64,000 bases of DNA from JAXHUE01 sp034189655 (GCA_034189655.1 JAXHUE010000001.1:1-64000); one strand, 5' to 3'. Counted from the first letter of the stretch, positions 1 through 9,036 are shown. Made by a program: numbers and translations. The notes: generated by a model not told the origin, from the sequence alone.

Positions 1-192
1 CCCCGGCCCGTGCTCATACTCCACGGCAGCGCCGACGAGGTGGTCGAGCCCAGCCACGCGCGGGCCCTCTACGAGCGGGCAGGGAAGCCCAGGGAGCTCG
101 TCATCATCGAGGGGGCCGGTCACCGGCTGCGCCGCGACGAGCGCGCCATGGGCACCGCCCTGGCCTGGCTCCGCCGTCACCACCGTGTGTAG
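1..192 (+). CDS. alpha/beta hydrolase, C-terminal fragment (5' end outside window)
   Basis: The reading frame is open from base 1 and ends in TAG at 190-192, giving the last 63 residues of a protein whose start lies upstream. The piece has the late alpha/beta-hydrolase pattern: a hydrophobic strand ending in 'LILHGSADEVVEP', which carries the catalytic-acid Asp region, followed by 'IIEGAGHRL', which carries the catalytic His. The nucleophile Ser elbow is not in the window, so the substrate cannot be judged. It ends four bases before the purF promoter, so it is probably a separate transcription unit. Confidence 0.75.
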   Translation, partial: PRPVLILHGSADEVVEPSHARALYERAGKPRELVIIEGAGHRLRRDERAMGTALAWLRRHHRV

Positions 193-195
193 GGA

Positions 196-224
196 TTGAC
201 CCTCTCATACGAAGAGGCTATAAT
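196..224 (+). promoter_or_regulatory. sigma-A-type promoter for the pur operon
   Basis: TTGACC (196-201), a 17-bp spacer and a perfect TATAAT (219-224). The spacer holds a short inverted repeat, CCTCT (201-205) and AGAGG (213-217), which could be an operator. The predicted start of transcription is near 231, leaving a leader of only about 11 nt before the purF TTG, so there is no room for a purine riboswitch. Confidence 0.8.
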
Positions 225-241
225 CAAATGAGGGGAACTCG

Positions 242-1645
242 TTGCTGGCAGAGGTAAAAGAGAGTTGTGGCCTCTTCGGAGTCTATGCTCCCGGTGAGGA
301 CGTGGCCCGCCTCACCTTTTTCGGCCTTTACTCTCTGCAGCACCGCGGCCAGGAGAGCTCCGGTATCGCCTCCTCCGACGGCGAGAACATCTGCATCCAC
401 ACCAGCATGGGCCTGGTGTCCCAGGCCTTCGACGAGGAGGTACTGGGCAGGCTTCCGGGCACCATCGCCATCGGGCACAACCGCTACTCAACCACGGGCT
501 CCAGCCGTCCCGCCAACGCCCAGCCCATCGTGGTGACGGGCCCGACGGGCACCATCGCCCTGGGTCACAACGGCAACCTGGTGAACGCCCAGTACCTGCG
601 CCACGAGCTCGAAGAGCGGGGCTTTACGTTCTCCACCTCCACCGACTCTGAGATCATCGCTCACCTCATCCTCTCTTCCACGGAGAAGGCGTGGGTCGAC
701 AGGATACGCTACGCCATGCGCAGGCTGGAGGGGGCGTACTCACTGGTGCTCATCGCCGGGGACAGCCTGGTGGGCATTCGAGACCCCATGGGGGTGCGCC
801 CGCTGTGCATCGGCAAGTTCGACGGCGGCTGGGCCATCTCCTCCGAGAGCTGCGCACTAGACCACATCGGGGCCCACTTCATCAGGGAGATCGAGCCCGG
901 CGAGGTGGTCATCGTAAACGATGGGGGCATGAGAAGCTACACCGAGAGTCCAGAGGTGAGGAACAGCCTGTGCGTCTTCGAGTACATCTACTTCGCCCGG
1001 CCCGACAGCCTGATAAACGGGAGGCGCATCTACTCGGCGCGGCAGGCCATGGGGGCGATGCTGGCCCGCGAGCACCCGGTGGACGCCGACCTGGTCATCG
1101 GCGTGCCCGACTCGGCGACGGCGGCCGGCCTGGGCTACTCCATACAGTCGGGCATACCCTTCATCGAGGGGCTGCTCAAGAACCGCTACGTCGGCCGCAC
1201 CTTCATCGAGCCCGACCAGCGGCTCCGCGAGCTGGGGGTGAAGCTCAAGTTCAACCCCATGCCTGAGCTACTGGAGCGCAAGCGGGTGGTGCTGGTCGAT
1301 GACAGCATCGTCCGCGGCACCACCACGCCCCGCGTGATCAACCTTCTCAAGAGGTCCGGGGCCAGGGAGGTGCACATGCGCATCTGTGCCCCCCCCATCC
1401 GCTACCCCTGCTTCTTCGGCGTGGACATGGCGACACGGAGGGAGCTCATCGCCGCCCAGAAGGACGTACCAGCCATCGCCCGCGTCATCGGGGCCGACAC
1501 CCTGGGCTACTTGAGCATCGACGGGCTCATCGAGTCGGTGGCGCTGCCCCGGGAGACCTTCTGCCTCGCCTGCTTTACCGGCGACTACCCGGTGCCAGTG
1601 CAGCTAGAGATGGACAAGCTGGCCCTGGAATCAGGGGAGGAGTAG
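242..1645 (+). CDS. purF: amidophosphoribosyltransferase
   Basis: Catalyses the first committed step of purine synthesis, PRPP + glutamine to 5-phosphoribosylamine, in the cytosol. The 467-residue protein begins with a short propeptide and then the Ntn nucleophile Cys9 in 'ESCGLFGVY', as in Bacillus-type PurF. The N-terminal half is the class II glutaminase ('LQHRGQESSG', 'IGHNRYSTTG'). The C-terminal half is a PRTase with the PRPP loop 'VVLVDDSIVRGTT'. The start is TTG at 242, behind AGGGGAAC. Cysteines near the C-terminus ('CLACF') and 'RICAPPIRYPCFFGVD' resemble the Fe-S-bearing subfamily. It is first of purF-purM-purH; purM begins three bases after the stop. Confidence 0.96.
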   Translation: MLAEVKESCGLFGVYAPGEDVARLTFFGLYSLQHRGQESSGIASSDGENICIHTSMGLVSQAFDEEVLGRLPGTIAIGHNRYSTTGSSRPANAQPIVVTGPTGTIALGHNGNLVNAQYLRHELEERGFTFSTSTDSEIIAHLILSSTEKAWVDRIRYAMRRLEGAYSLVLIAGDSLVGIRDPMGVRPLCIGKFDGGWAISSESCALDHIGAHFIREIEPGEVVIVNDGGMRSYTESPEVRNSLCVFEYIYFARPDSLINGRRIYSARQAMGAMLAREHPVDADLVIGVPDSATAAGLGYSIQSGIPFIEGLLKNRYVGRTFIEPDQRLRELGVKLKFNPMPELLERKRVVLVDDSIVRGTTTPRVINLLKRSGAREVHMRICAPPIRYPCFFGVDMATRRELIAAQKDVPAIARVIGADTLGYLSIDGLIESVALPRETFCLACFTGDYPVPVQLEMDKLALESGEE

Positions 1646-1648
1646 CCG

Positions 1649-2683
1649 TTGTCACAGGGCAAGAGCAAGAGGCCCCTCACCTACCGCGATGCCGGCGTGG
1701 ACATCGATACCGCAGATGGCATCGTCGCCGCCATAAAGAGGCACGCCCAGCACGCAAGCAGGCCCGAGGTCTTGAGCGGCGTGGGCCCCTTCGGCGGCCT
1801 CTTCCAGCTCAAGGGCTACCGGCAGCCGGTGCTGGTGGCCAGCGCCGACGGCGTGGGCACCAAGCTCAAGGTAGCCTGCGCCCTCAACCGGCACGAGACC
1901 ATAGGCATCGACCTGGTCAACCACTGTGTGAACGATATCTTGACCTGTGGTGCCGACCCCCTCTTCTTCCTCGACTACGTGGCGATGGCCGGGCTCGTCC
2001 CGGAAACAGTCGAGGCAGTCGTGGCCGGTATGAGCCGCGCCTTGAAGGAGGTGGGCTGCGCCCTCCTCGGTGGCGAGACGGCGGAGATGCCCGGCCTCTA
2101 CCCACAGGGGGAGTACGACCTGGCGGGGTTCATCGTGGGCGCGGTGGAGCGGGAGGGCATAGTGGACGGCCATGACATCGCCGCCGGCGACATCGTCGTG
2201 GGCCTCCCCTCCAGCGGCCTCCACACCAACGGCTACTCCCTGGTGCGAATGGTATTCCACATAGACGATGACCCCTCGGCACTGGGCCGCCACTGCCCCG
2301 AGCTGGGGCGCACCCTGGGTGACGAGCTCCTTGAGCCACACCGCTGCTACTACCACGCGCTTAAGCCCCACATCACCCTCATAAAGGGCATGGCCCACAT
2401 CACCGGCGGGGGCCTGCCGGGGAACCTGCCCCGCTCCCTGCCCCAGGGCCTGGCCGCGCGTATCGAGAGAGACTCGTGGGCCATCCCCCCCATATTCCAC
2501 ATGGTAGCCCAGGAGGGCGCCATCGACGAGAGAGAGATGTACCGCACGTTCAACATGGGCATCGGCATGGCCGTGGTCTGCTCCCCGGCCACCGCCGGTA
2601 CGCTCACAGCCCAGGTGCCAGGTGCCCTGGGCATCGGAGAGGTGGTGACGCAAAAGGGTGAAGAGAGAGTGTTAATAGCATAG
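1649..2683 (+). CDS. purM: phosphoribosylformylglycinamidine cyclo-ligase
   Basis: AIR synthetase: closes the imidazole ring of FGAM with ATP to give aminoimidazole ribonucleotide. The 344-residue length is normal for PurM. The start 'TYRDAGVDIDTADG' is the family N-terminus. 'ASADGVGTKLKVA' and 'ALLGGETAEMPGLY' are the ATP-binding PurM/PurL-superfamily signatures, and 'HITGGGLPGNLPR' follows in the C-terminal domain. The start is TTG at 1649; the ribosome-binding GGGGAGGAG lies inside the end of purF, which implies translational coupling. Ten bases separate it from purH. Confidence 0.96.
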   Translation: MSQGKSKRPLTYRDAGVDIDTADGIVAAIKRHAQHASRPEVLSGVGPFGGLFQLKGYRQPVLVASADGVGTKLKVACALNRHETIGIDLVNHCVNDILTCGADPLFFLDYVAMAGLVPETVEAVVAGMSRALKEVGCALLGGETAEMPGLYPQGEYDLAGFIVGAVEREGIVDGHDIAAGDIVVGLPSSGLHTNGYSLVRMVFHIDDDPSALGRHCPELGRTLGDELLEPHRCYYHALKPHITLIKGMAHITGGGLPGNLPRSLPQGLAARIERDSWAIPPIFHMVAQEGAIDEREMYRTFNMGIGMAVVCSPATAGTLTAQVPGALGIGEVVTQKGEERVLIA

Positions 2684-2693
2684 GAGGATAATA

Positions 2694-4220
2694 GTGCGCG
2701 TAATCATCAGCGTATCCGACAAGAGAGGGATCGTTGACTTCGCTATCGGCTTATACCAGATAGGCACCACCATCTACAGCACCGGCGGCACCAAGAAGGC
2801 GCTCGCCGAGGCCGGGCTCCCCGTCCACAGCGTAGAGCAGATAACGGGCTTCCCCGAGATACTCGACGGCAGGGTGAAGACCCTTCACCCCGCGGTCCAC
2901 GGCGGCATACTGGCCAGGCGCGATGTGCCCAACCATATCAACGAGCTCCAGAAGAGCGGCATGGCCCCGATAGATATGGTGGTGGTCAACCTCTACCCCT
3001 TCCGCGAGACGGTCGCGAGCGGGGACGCCTCCCTGGAGGATGCCCTGGAGAACATCGATATCGGTGGGCCCACCATGATCCGGGCCGCCGCCAAGAACTT
3101 CCCCTTCGTGCTGGTGGTGGTCGACCCCGACGACTACCTCCCCGTCCTGGAGCGGCTGCGCTCTGGCCCCATCGACCTGGAGGAGCGCAAGAGGCTGGCC
3201 CAGAAGGCCTTCCAGCACGTGGCCATGTACGATACCGCCATCGCCGAGTACCTGCGGCCGGCCGACGAGATATTCCCCGCGGACATGACCATCGCCTTGA
3301 AGAAGCACCAGGACTTGAGCTACGGGGAGAACCCCCACCAGAGGGCGGCGTTCTACACCCTGGAGAGGGTGGGGCGAGGCCCCAGCGGCATGGCCAGTGC
3401 CGCCCAGCTCTGGGGAAAGGAGCTCTCGTACAACAACATCCTGGACTTGAGCGCCGCCATGGCCGCGGCCAGCGATTTCTCCCCGCCCACCATCGCCATC
3501 ATCAAGCACAACAACCCCTGCGGGCTGTCCTGCCACCAGGACCTCGCCGAGGCCTATCGCCGCGCCCTCTCAGGTGACCCGGTGTCTGCCTTCGGCGGCA
3601 TCGTGGCATCCAACCGGCCCATAGACGAGGAGACCGCCAGGGAGATAGACAAGACCCACTTCGACGGCATCATCGCCCCCGGCTACGACGATAAGGCCCT
3701 GGAGCTGTTAAAGCGCAAGCGCGACCTGCGCTTAATCCAGGCACAGAACCCCAGTGGCGGGGCCCCGGCGCTAGACCTGCGCGGGGTGGGCGACGGCCTC
3801 CTCGTCCAGACGGCCGATGCCACCGCCGCGGACATGGCCTTGAAGCCCGTTACCCAGCGCCAGCCCACCACGGAAGAGAGGGATGACCTGCTGTTCGCCT
3901 GGCGCGTGGTAAAGCACGTGAAGTCCAACGCCATCGTGCTGGCCCGCGACGCCACCCTCCTGGGCATGGGCGCCGGCCAGCCCAGCCGCGTCGACAGCGT
4001 GGAGATCGCGCTCAAGAAGGCAGGGGAGCGCTCCCGCGGCAGCGTGCTCGCCTCCGATGCCTTCTTCCCCTTCCCCGACGGCGTGGAGCTCGCCGCCAAA
4101 GGAGGCATCACCGCCATCATCCAGCCCGGGGGCTCGGTGCGCGACGAGGAGGCCATCAGGGTGGCCAACGAGCACGACATCGCCATGGTCTTCACTGGCA
4201 TGCGTCACTTCCGGCACTAG
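2694..4220 (+). CDS. purH: bifunctional AICAR transformylase / IMP cyclohydrolase
   Basis: Performs the last two steps to IMP: formylation of AICAR with 10-formyl-THF, then cyclisation. The 508 residues fit the usual size. The N-terminal MGS-like cyclohydrolase domain is about residues 1-190 ('YSTGGTKKALAEAG', 'GRVKTLHPAVHGGIL'). The C-terminal AICARFT domain carries 'YGENPHQRAAFY', the catalytic Lys-His pair in 'IIKHNNPCG', and 'SDAFFPFPDGVE'. The GTG start at 2694 follows GGAGGATAATA. Third gene of the pur operon. Confidence 0.96.
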   Translation: MRVIISVSDKRGIVDFAIGLYQIGTTIYSTGGTKKALAEAGLPVHSVEQITGFPEILDGRVKTLHPAVHGGILARRDVPNHINELQKSGMAPIDMVVVNLYPFRETVASGDASLEDALENIDIGGPTMIRAAAKNFPFVLVVVDPDDYLPVLERLRSGPIDLEERKRLAQKAFQHVAMYDTAIAEYLRPADEIFPADMTIALKKHQDLSYGENPHQRAAFYTLERVGRGPSGMASAAQLWGKELSYNNILDLSAAMAAASDFSPPTIAIIKHNNPCGLSCHQDLAEAYRRALSGDPVSAFGGIVASNRPIDEETAREIDKTHFDGIIAPGYDDKALELLKRKRDLRLIQAQNPSGGAPALDLRGVGDGLLVQTADATAADMALKPVTQRQPTTEERDDLLFAWRVVKHVKSNAIVLARDATLLGMGAGQPSRVDSVEIALKKAGERSRGSVLASDAFFPFPDGVELAAKGGITAIIQPGGSVRDEEAIRVANEHDIAMVFTGMRHFRH

Positions 4221-4230
4221 GGCGACTGCG

Positions 4231-5343
4231 ATGAAAGAGCACACGCCAGCCATCACCGACATCGATGCCGTCGTGGCCTCTCTCTCGCCAGGGGAGGCAC
4301 GGCTCTTTCACCGCATCTTTCGTACCAGCACCGCGGTGGGCCGCCTGCGCCCACCCCAGGACATGGTGCCCTGGATCGAGGCGCACATGGGGGCGGTATC
4401 GGAGGTCGAGGAGCAGCACATAGTGAAGGTCACCAACATGGTGACCTTCGAGGGGACGCTGTACAACGGCCTGAGGGCACGGCGCCCCATCGAGGCCCAG
4501 GGCTGCGAGGCGCCCGATGACTCCCGGCTCTCCCACTGTGGCCCCGGCGACCCGCTGCAGCACCCCAGGGCCACCACGCCTGAGGACATATTCGGCCGCG
4601 TCGAGGGGAGGCACTGCCTGACCGCGAGCAACGTCGCCAAGTACGACGGCCTCCACGGCATGGTGGTCTTCAACGAGCACAACCCGCTCACCCTCTCACG
4701 CGACCGCATCGTGGACTACATCGATACCGGCTGGAAGTGGGCGGAGCGGGCGCACCGCACCGACCCCCAGGCCCGCTACTTCCTCTTCATCTGGAACTGC
4801 CTGTGGCGGGCCGGGGCCTCCCTCATCCACGGCCACGCCCAGGTCATGCTGGGCCGCGATATCCACTACGCCAAGGTGGAGGGGCTGCGGCGGGCCGCCG
4901 CGGGCTACCGCGCGCAGTACGGCTCACGCTACTTCGACGACCTCTACCACGTCCACGCCTCCCTGGGCCTGGGCATGGAGCGTGACGGGGTACGGGTGCT
5001 GGCCTACCTCGCGCCGCTGAAAGACAACGAGGTGATGCTGATGGCACCCTCCCTCGACCTCGCCTTCAAGGAGAGGCTCTACGAGGTGCTGGACTTCCTG
5101 TGCCGCCGCTGGGGCGTCTCCTCCTTCAACCTGGCGCTGGTGACACCGCCCCTGGGCGAGGGCGACGAAGGCTGGGAGGGGTTCCCGGTGCTGGCACGCA
5201 TCGTGGACCGCGGCGACCTCCAGGTCGTCGCCTCGGACATGGGGGCCATGGAGCTCTACGCCGCGAGCGTGGTGGCGAGCGACCCCTTCCCCCTGGCACG
5301 GCTGCTCACGCAGTCCCTGGGGGATGGCCCCGCTCACCGGTGA
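4231..5343 (+). CDS. GalT / Ap4A-phosphorylase-like HIT-superfamily protein
   Basis: The 370-residue protein resembles the GalT branch of the histidine-triad superfamily rather than true HIT hydrolases. It has 'SNVAKYDGLHGMVVF' (compare the GalT strand before the active site) and 'SLIHGHAQVML', a His-x-His-x-Gln triad, where the first His would carry the nucleotidyl intermediate. No GalE or GalK neighbours are present. It follows purH by ten bases, so it is probably co-transcribed with the purine genes, which suggests a nucleotide or dinucleotide phosphate substrate; that is inference. The ATG at 4231 was chosen because upstream in-frame codons lie inside purH. Substrate unknown. Confidence 0.65.
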   Translation: MKEHTPAITDIDAVVASLSPGEARLFHRIFRTSTAVGRLRPPQDMVPWIEAHMGAVSEVEEQHIVKVTNMVTFEGTLYNGLRARRPIEAQGCEAPDDSRLSHCGPGDPLQHPRATTPEDIFGRVEGRHCLTASNVAKYDGLHGMVVFNEHNPLTLSRDRIVDYIDTGWKWAERAHRTDPQARYFLFIWNCLWRAGASLIHGHAQVMLGRDIHYAKVEGLRRAAAGYRAQYGSRYFDDLYHVHASLGLGMERDGVRVLAYLAPLKDNEVMLMAPSLDLAFKERLYEVLDFLCRRWGVSSFNLALVTPPLGEGDEGWEGFPVLARIVDRGDLQVVASDMGAMELYAASVVASDPFPLARLLTQSLGDGPAHR

Positions 5344-5355
5344 GCGATGATGGGG

Positions 5356-5384
5356 TTGTGCGCAGGCGCCATTTCGTGTATGGT
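5356..5384 (+). promoter_or_regulatory. possible promoter for the glycosyltransferase-MFS pair
   Basis: TTGTGC (5356-5361), a 17-bp spacer and TATGGT (5379-5384), about 80 bp before the glycosyltransferase start. Both hexamers deviate at two positions, so this is weaker than other promoters in the window. Confidence 0.4.
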
Positions 5385-5467
5385 GAGTACCGCAGTGGCC
5401 CCCTCGCGGGCCGCCCCGGCGACGGTCTCTCACGTGCGCCCAAATGACTGGAGGGAGAGCAGGTGAC

Positions 5468-6175
5468 ATGGCCACAGTGGATGTAGTGATACCGGTCTAC
5501 AACGAGGAGCACGTCCTCGCCCAGAGCATCGCCACGCTGCGCCAGTTCCTTAAAGACAACCTGTCCCACCAGTGGCAGGTGGTCATCGCCGATAACGCCT
5601 CCATAGACCGGACGTGGGAGGTGGCCCAGGCACTCGCCGCGGAGTACCCCGATGTCGCCGCGCTCCACCTCGATGAGAAGGGGCGAGGCCGGGCGCTGCG
5701 CCGCGCCTGGCTGGAGAGCACCGCCGACATCGTGAGCTACATGGACGTCGACCTGTCCACCGAGCTCGCCGCATTCCCCGCCATGGTCAGCGCCATCTGC
5801 GACGAGGGCTACGACATCGCCACCGGCTCGCGCCTGATGCGCAGCTCGCAGGTGGAGCGCTCCCCGAAGCGCGAGTTCACCTCCCGTGGCTACAACCTGC
5901 TCATCAAGGCCATGTTCTGGACCAGGTTCTCCGACGCCCAGTGCGGCTTCAAGGCCATAACCTCCAGGGCGGCACGGGAGCTCATCCCCCTGATCAAAGA
6001 CCAGGAGTGGTTCTTCGATACCGAGCTGCTCATCCTCGGCGAGAAGAAGGGCTACCGCATAAAGGACATCCCCGTGGCCTGGGTAGAGGACCCCGACAGC
6101 CGCGTCGACATCTCGAAGACGGTGCGGGACGATATCAGGGGCCTGCTCCGGCTCAGGTTCCACCGCATCCCATGA
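5468..6175 (+). CDS. family 2 glycosyltransferase, dolichyl/polyprenyl-phosphate sugar synthase type
   Basis: A GT-A fold glycosyltransferase of 235 residues without C-terminal membrane segments. It has the nucleotide-sugar start 'DVVIPVYNEEHVL', 'VIADNASIDRTWE', the metal-binding 'SYMDVDLSTEL' (DxD), and 'DAQCGFKAITSRAA' followed by 'EWFFDTELLIL', all typical of DPM1/DPG-synthase-like enzymes that load sugar onto a polyprenyl phosphate at the membrane face. The ATG at 5468 is preferred over the in-frame ATG at 5444 because GGAGGGAGAGCAGG lies between them. Its stop overlaps the ATG of the transporter gene (ATGA), so the two are coupled. Confidence 0.85.
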   Translation: MATVDVVIPVYNEEHVLAQSIATLRQFLKDNLSHQWQVVIADNASIDRTWEVAQALAAEYPDVAALHLDEKGRGRALRRAWLESTADIVSYMDVDLSTELAAFPAMVSAICDEGYDIATGSRLMRSSQVERSPKREFTSRGYNLLIKAMFWTRFSDAQCGFKAITSRAARELIPLIKDQEWFFDTELLILGEKKGYRIKDIPVAWVEDPDSRVDISKTVRDDIRGLLRLRFHRIP

Positions 6176-7443
6176 CCCCGCAGAGGGGGCCCCGCCGCGG
6201 CGTATTCTACGGCTGGTGGATCGTCGCCGCCGGCGTGGCCAGCCTGCTCTTCGCCGGCGGCATTGGCTACTACACCTTCGGCGCCTTCTTCAACCCCCTG
6301 CTCGATGCCTTCGGCTGGTCGAGCGCCCAGCTCTCCGCGGCACTGACCATCGCCACCCTGGTCGGGCTGGCCGCGCCGCTCGTCGGCGCGTGGGTCGACC
6401 GCTACGGGGCACGCACGGTGATGGCCACCGGGGCCCTCGTCACCGGCGGCGCCTTCGCCCTGCTGGGCCTGGCCAGCCCGGACTGGGGGCCCCTCGCCCT
6501 GTGGTACTTCTATGCCCTCTACCTCGTCATGGGCCTGGGGATGGTGTGTACCTTGAACGTGCCCGTCGCCGCCGTGGTCTCGCACTGGTTCAGCGCCAGG
6601 CGTGGGCTGGCCATGGGCATCACCGTCTCCGGCTTCGGGCTGGGAGGGCTGCTCATGCTGCCCCTGGCCAGCCTCCTCATCGCCCTCGTCGGCTGGCAGA
6701 TGACCTATCACCTGCTAGGCCTCACCATCGTCGCCGTGCTAGTCCCGGTGGCCCTGCTCGTGGTCAGGGACCGACCCCAAGACCTGGGGCTCCTCCCCGA
6801 TGGCGGGCCCCCCGGCGAAGGCCTGGACACAGATTCCGTGGCCGCGGGGCCGCAGTGGACGCTGGGTGCAGCCATGCGGACGGGGACGTTCTGGCTCATC
6901 GTGGGGGCACTGGGCCTGGCCTTCATCGGCACCGCCGCCCTGCTGGTGCACACCATCCCCTTCCTCCAGGCGCGGGGGCTCTCTCCCCAGATGGCCGCCG
7001 CCGCCATGGCCCTCACCGTGGGGCTCAGCGTGCCCGGCCGGGTGGTCGCCGGCCACATCGTCGACCGGGTGCCGATAAGGGCGGTGGTGGCGCTCTCATT
7101 CCTGCTCCAGATAGTGGCCCTGGGTCTCCTCCTCGCCATGGGGCCCATGGCCATGGTGTGGGCCTTCGTGGTGGTGTTCGGCCTGGCCATGGGTGGCATG
7201 TTCGCCCTCGAGCCGCTGCTGGTGAGCAGGTACTTCGGCCTCTCCTCCTTCGGCGCCATCTACGGCGGCCTGTGGGTGTTCGTCACCATCGGCTTCGCCG
7301 CCGGCGCGCCCCTGGCCGGCGCCATATTCGACGCCACCGCCAGCTACCGCTGGGCCTTCGTCCTCTTCATCGCCGCCACCGCCATCGCCGCGGTGCTGAT
7401 ATACCTGGTCAAGGAGCCCCGCTATCGAGGCGGGCAGTGCTAG
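6172..7443 (+). CDS. MFS transporter, oxalate/formate antiporter or monocarboxylate type
   Basis: The 423-residue protein is strongly hydrophobic with about twelve membrane segments. It opens with 'GVFYGWWIVAAG', characteristic of the OFA/monocarboxylate MFS group, and has the loop 2-3 motif 'GAWVDRYGARTVM' and a similar repeat in the second half ('GHIVDRVPIRAV'). A hydrophilic linker (about residues 205-225) joins the halves. The start overlaps the glycosyltransferase stop by four bases. The substrate cannot be read from sequence; small organic acids are the family norm. Confidence 0.8.
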   Translation: MTPQRGPRRGVFYGWWIVAAGVASLLFAGGIGYYTFGAFFNPLLDAFGWSSAQLSAALTIATLVGLAAPLVGAWVDRYGARTVMATGALVTGGAFALLGLASPDWGPLALWYFYALYLVMGLGMVCTLNVPVAAVVSHWFSARRGLAMGITVSGFGLGGLLMLPLASLLIALVGWQMTYHLLGLTIVAVLVPVALLVVRDRPQDLGLLPDGGPPGEGLDTDSVAAGPQWTLGAAMRTGTFWLIVGALGLAFIGTAALLVHTIPFLQARGLSPQMAAAAMALTVGLSVPGRVVAGHIVDRVPIRAVVALSFLLQIVALGLLLAMGPMAMVWAFVVVFGLAMGGMFALEPLLVSRYFGLSSFGAIYGGLWVFVTIGFAAGAPLAGAIFDATASYRWAFVLFIAATAIAAVLIYLVKEPRYRGGQC

Positions 7444-7449
7444 TCACGG

Positions 7450-7477
7450 TTGACTTTTCCCCCAGATATATTAAGAT
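7450..7477 (+). promoter_or_regulatory. promoter for the NAD-salvage gene
   Basis: TTGACT (7450-7455), a 16-bp spacer and TAAGAT (7472-7477). Transcription would begin near 7485, before the GGGAGGG ribosome-binding site at 7494-7500. This supports the 7510 start over upstream in-frame codons. Confidence 0.65.
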
Positions 7478-7509
7478 TGATGTACGCGCACCAGGGAGGG
7501 CTGGCCGCC

Positions 7510-9036
7510 ATGGCACACGCGGTTCTGGTCATCGACATGCTCCGGGGCTTCCTCGAGGAGGGCCACCCCCTCTACTGCGGCGACAGGTCGCGCCGCATCA
7601 TCCCCCACTGCCAGAGGCTCCTGGAGGAGGAGTTGGCGCAGGGCGCCGCCATATTCTACATCTGCGACCGCCACGCCCCCGATGACCCCGAGTTCAGGAT
7701 GTTCCCCCCCCACTGCGTCGAGGGCACGGCGGAGGCAGAGGTCATCCCTGAGCTGGCCCCGTTCCGCGGCGATATCATCCCCAAGCAGCGCTACAGCGGC
7801 TTCTACGGGACAGACCTGGCGCAGAGGCTCGCGGCGCTGGCCCCGGACAGGATAGTGGTCGTGGGCGTATGCACCGACATCTGCGTGATGCACAGCGTGG
7901 CCGACGCCAGGAACCGTGACTACGAGGTGGAGGTGCCGGCGCAGTGCGTGGCCTCCTTCGACGAGGAGGCCCACCTCTGGGCCTTAGGCCACATGGAGCA
8001 CGTCCTGGGGGCCACCGTGGTGAGGCCCACCGCCCAGACCGCGCTCCAGGCCCAGCTCCAGCCCCGCGGCGACGTCATCTCCGCCGATACCGCTGACATC
8101 TACTTCGTCCGCACCATAGACATCCTGCGCCGCGAGGGCATCGACCCGGTGGCGACCATGGAGCTGTTCCCCTCCCGGCCCGGCATACTGTGCGGCATCG
8201 AGGAGGTCAAGGCGCTGCTCGCCGAGGTGCTCCCCGAGGGCAGCGAGGTGTGGGCACTGGACGAGGGGGAGCCCTTCGCACGCAAGGAGGTGGTGCTGCG
8301 CATCAAGGCCCCCTACCAGAGCTACGGCGTCTACGAGACCGCCATGCTGGGGATACTGGCCCACTGCAGCGCCTGGGCCACGGCGGCCCGCGAGTGCGTC
8401 GCGGCGGCGGGGGACATCCCCATCGTCGGCTTCGGGGCACGCCACGTCCACCCCCGGGTCTCCGGCCTCATGGACTACGCCTCTATCGTCGGCGGCTGCG
8501 CCGGCTGCTCCAGCATCGCCGGGGCCAGGCTCGCCGGCAGGGAGGCCTCGGGCACCATGCCCCACGCCCTCATCCTGATAGTGGGCGATACCGCAAGGGC
8601 CACGCTCGCCTTCGATAGACACATGCCCCCGGAGGTGGCCCGCGTCTCCCTGGTCGATACCTTCAAGGACGAGGTGGAGGAGAGCATCATCGTGGCCAGG
8701 GCACTGGAAGGACGCTTAAGCGGGGTGCGCCTCGATACCCCCTCGGAGCGGGGCAGGGTCACCGTGGACCTGGTCAAGGAGACCAGGGCCCACCTCGACC
8801 TCGCCGGCTTCCCCGAGGTCACCATCTTGGTGAGCGGGGGGCTCGACCCGGAGCGCATCAGGTACTTCCTGGACAACGGGGCACCGGTCGACGGCTTCGG
8901 CGTGGGCAGCTACATAAGCGGCGCCCGTCCCATCGACTTCACCGCCGACCTCCACGAGATAGAGGGCCGGCCCATCGCCAAGAGGGGGAGACTGCCCGGC
9001 ATCACCCCCAACCCCAGGTTAAAGCGCGTCATGTAG
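7510..9036 (+). CDS. fused nicotinamidase - nicotinate phosphoribosyltransferase
   Basis: A two-domain NAD-salvage protein of 508 residues. Residues 1 to about 175 are an isochorismatase-like cysteine hydrolase with the nicotinamidase triad: Asp9 in 'VLVIDMLRGF', Lys in 'IIPKQRYSGFYG', Cys in 'VGVCTDICVMH'. From about residue 185 the protein matches nicotinate phosphoribosyltransferase: 'DTADIYFVRTIDIL', 'VYETAMLGIL', 'GARHVHP', 'ASIVGGCAGCSSIAG', 'SGTMPHALIL', 'SLVDTFKDE'. Together they would turn nicotinamide into nicotinate and then NaMN. The ATG at 7510 follows GGGAGGG by nine bases and starts directly at the first beta strand. The two functions are usually separate genes (pncA, pncB), so no single symbol is assigned. 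Confidence 0.88.
   Translation: MAHAVLVIDMLRGFLEEGHPLYCGDRSRRIIPHCQRLLEEELAQGAAIFYICDRHAPDDPEFRMFPPHCVEGTAEAEVIPELAPFRGDIIPKQRYSGFYGTDLAQRLAALAPDRIVVVGVCTDICVMHSVADARNRDYEVEVPAQCVASFDEEAHLWALGHMEHVLGATVVRPTAQTALQAQLQPRGDVISADTADIYFVRTIDILRREGIDPVATMELFPSRPGILCGIEEVKALLAEVLPEGSEVWALDEGEPFARKEVVLRIKAPYQSYGVYETAMLGILAHCSAWATAARECVAAAGDIPIVGFGARHVHPRVSGLMDYASIVGGCAGCSSIAGARLAGREASGTMPHALILIVGDTARATLAFDRHMPPEVARVSLVDTFKDEVEESIIVARALEGRLSGVRLDTPSERGRVTVDLVKETRAHLDLAGFPEVTILVSGGLDPERIRYFLDNGAPVDGFGVGSYISGARPIDFTADLHEIEGRPIAKRGRLPGITPNPRLKRVM

Noticed and set aside
193..241. Purine riboswitch before purF
   Set aside because: The leader after the TATAAT box is about 11 nt.
1652..2653. A 333-codon minus-strand open frame opposite purM
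   Set aside because: Composition is that of an antisense shadow; purM is unambiguous on the plus strand.
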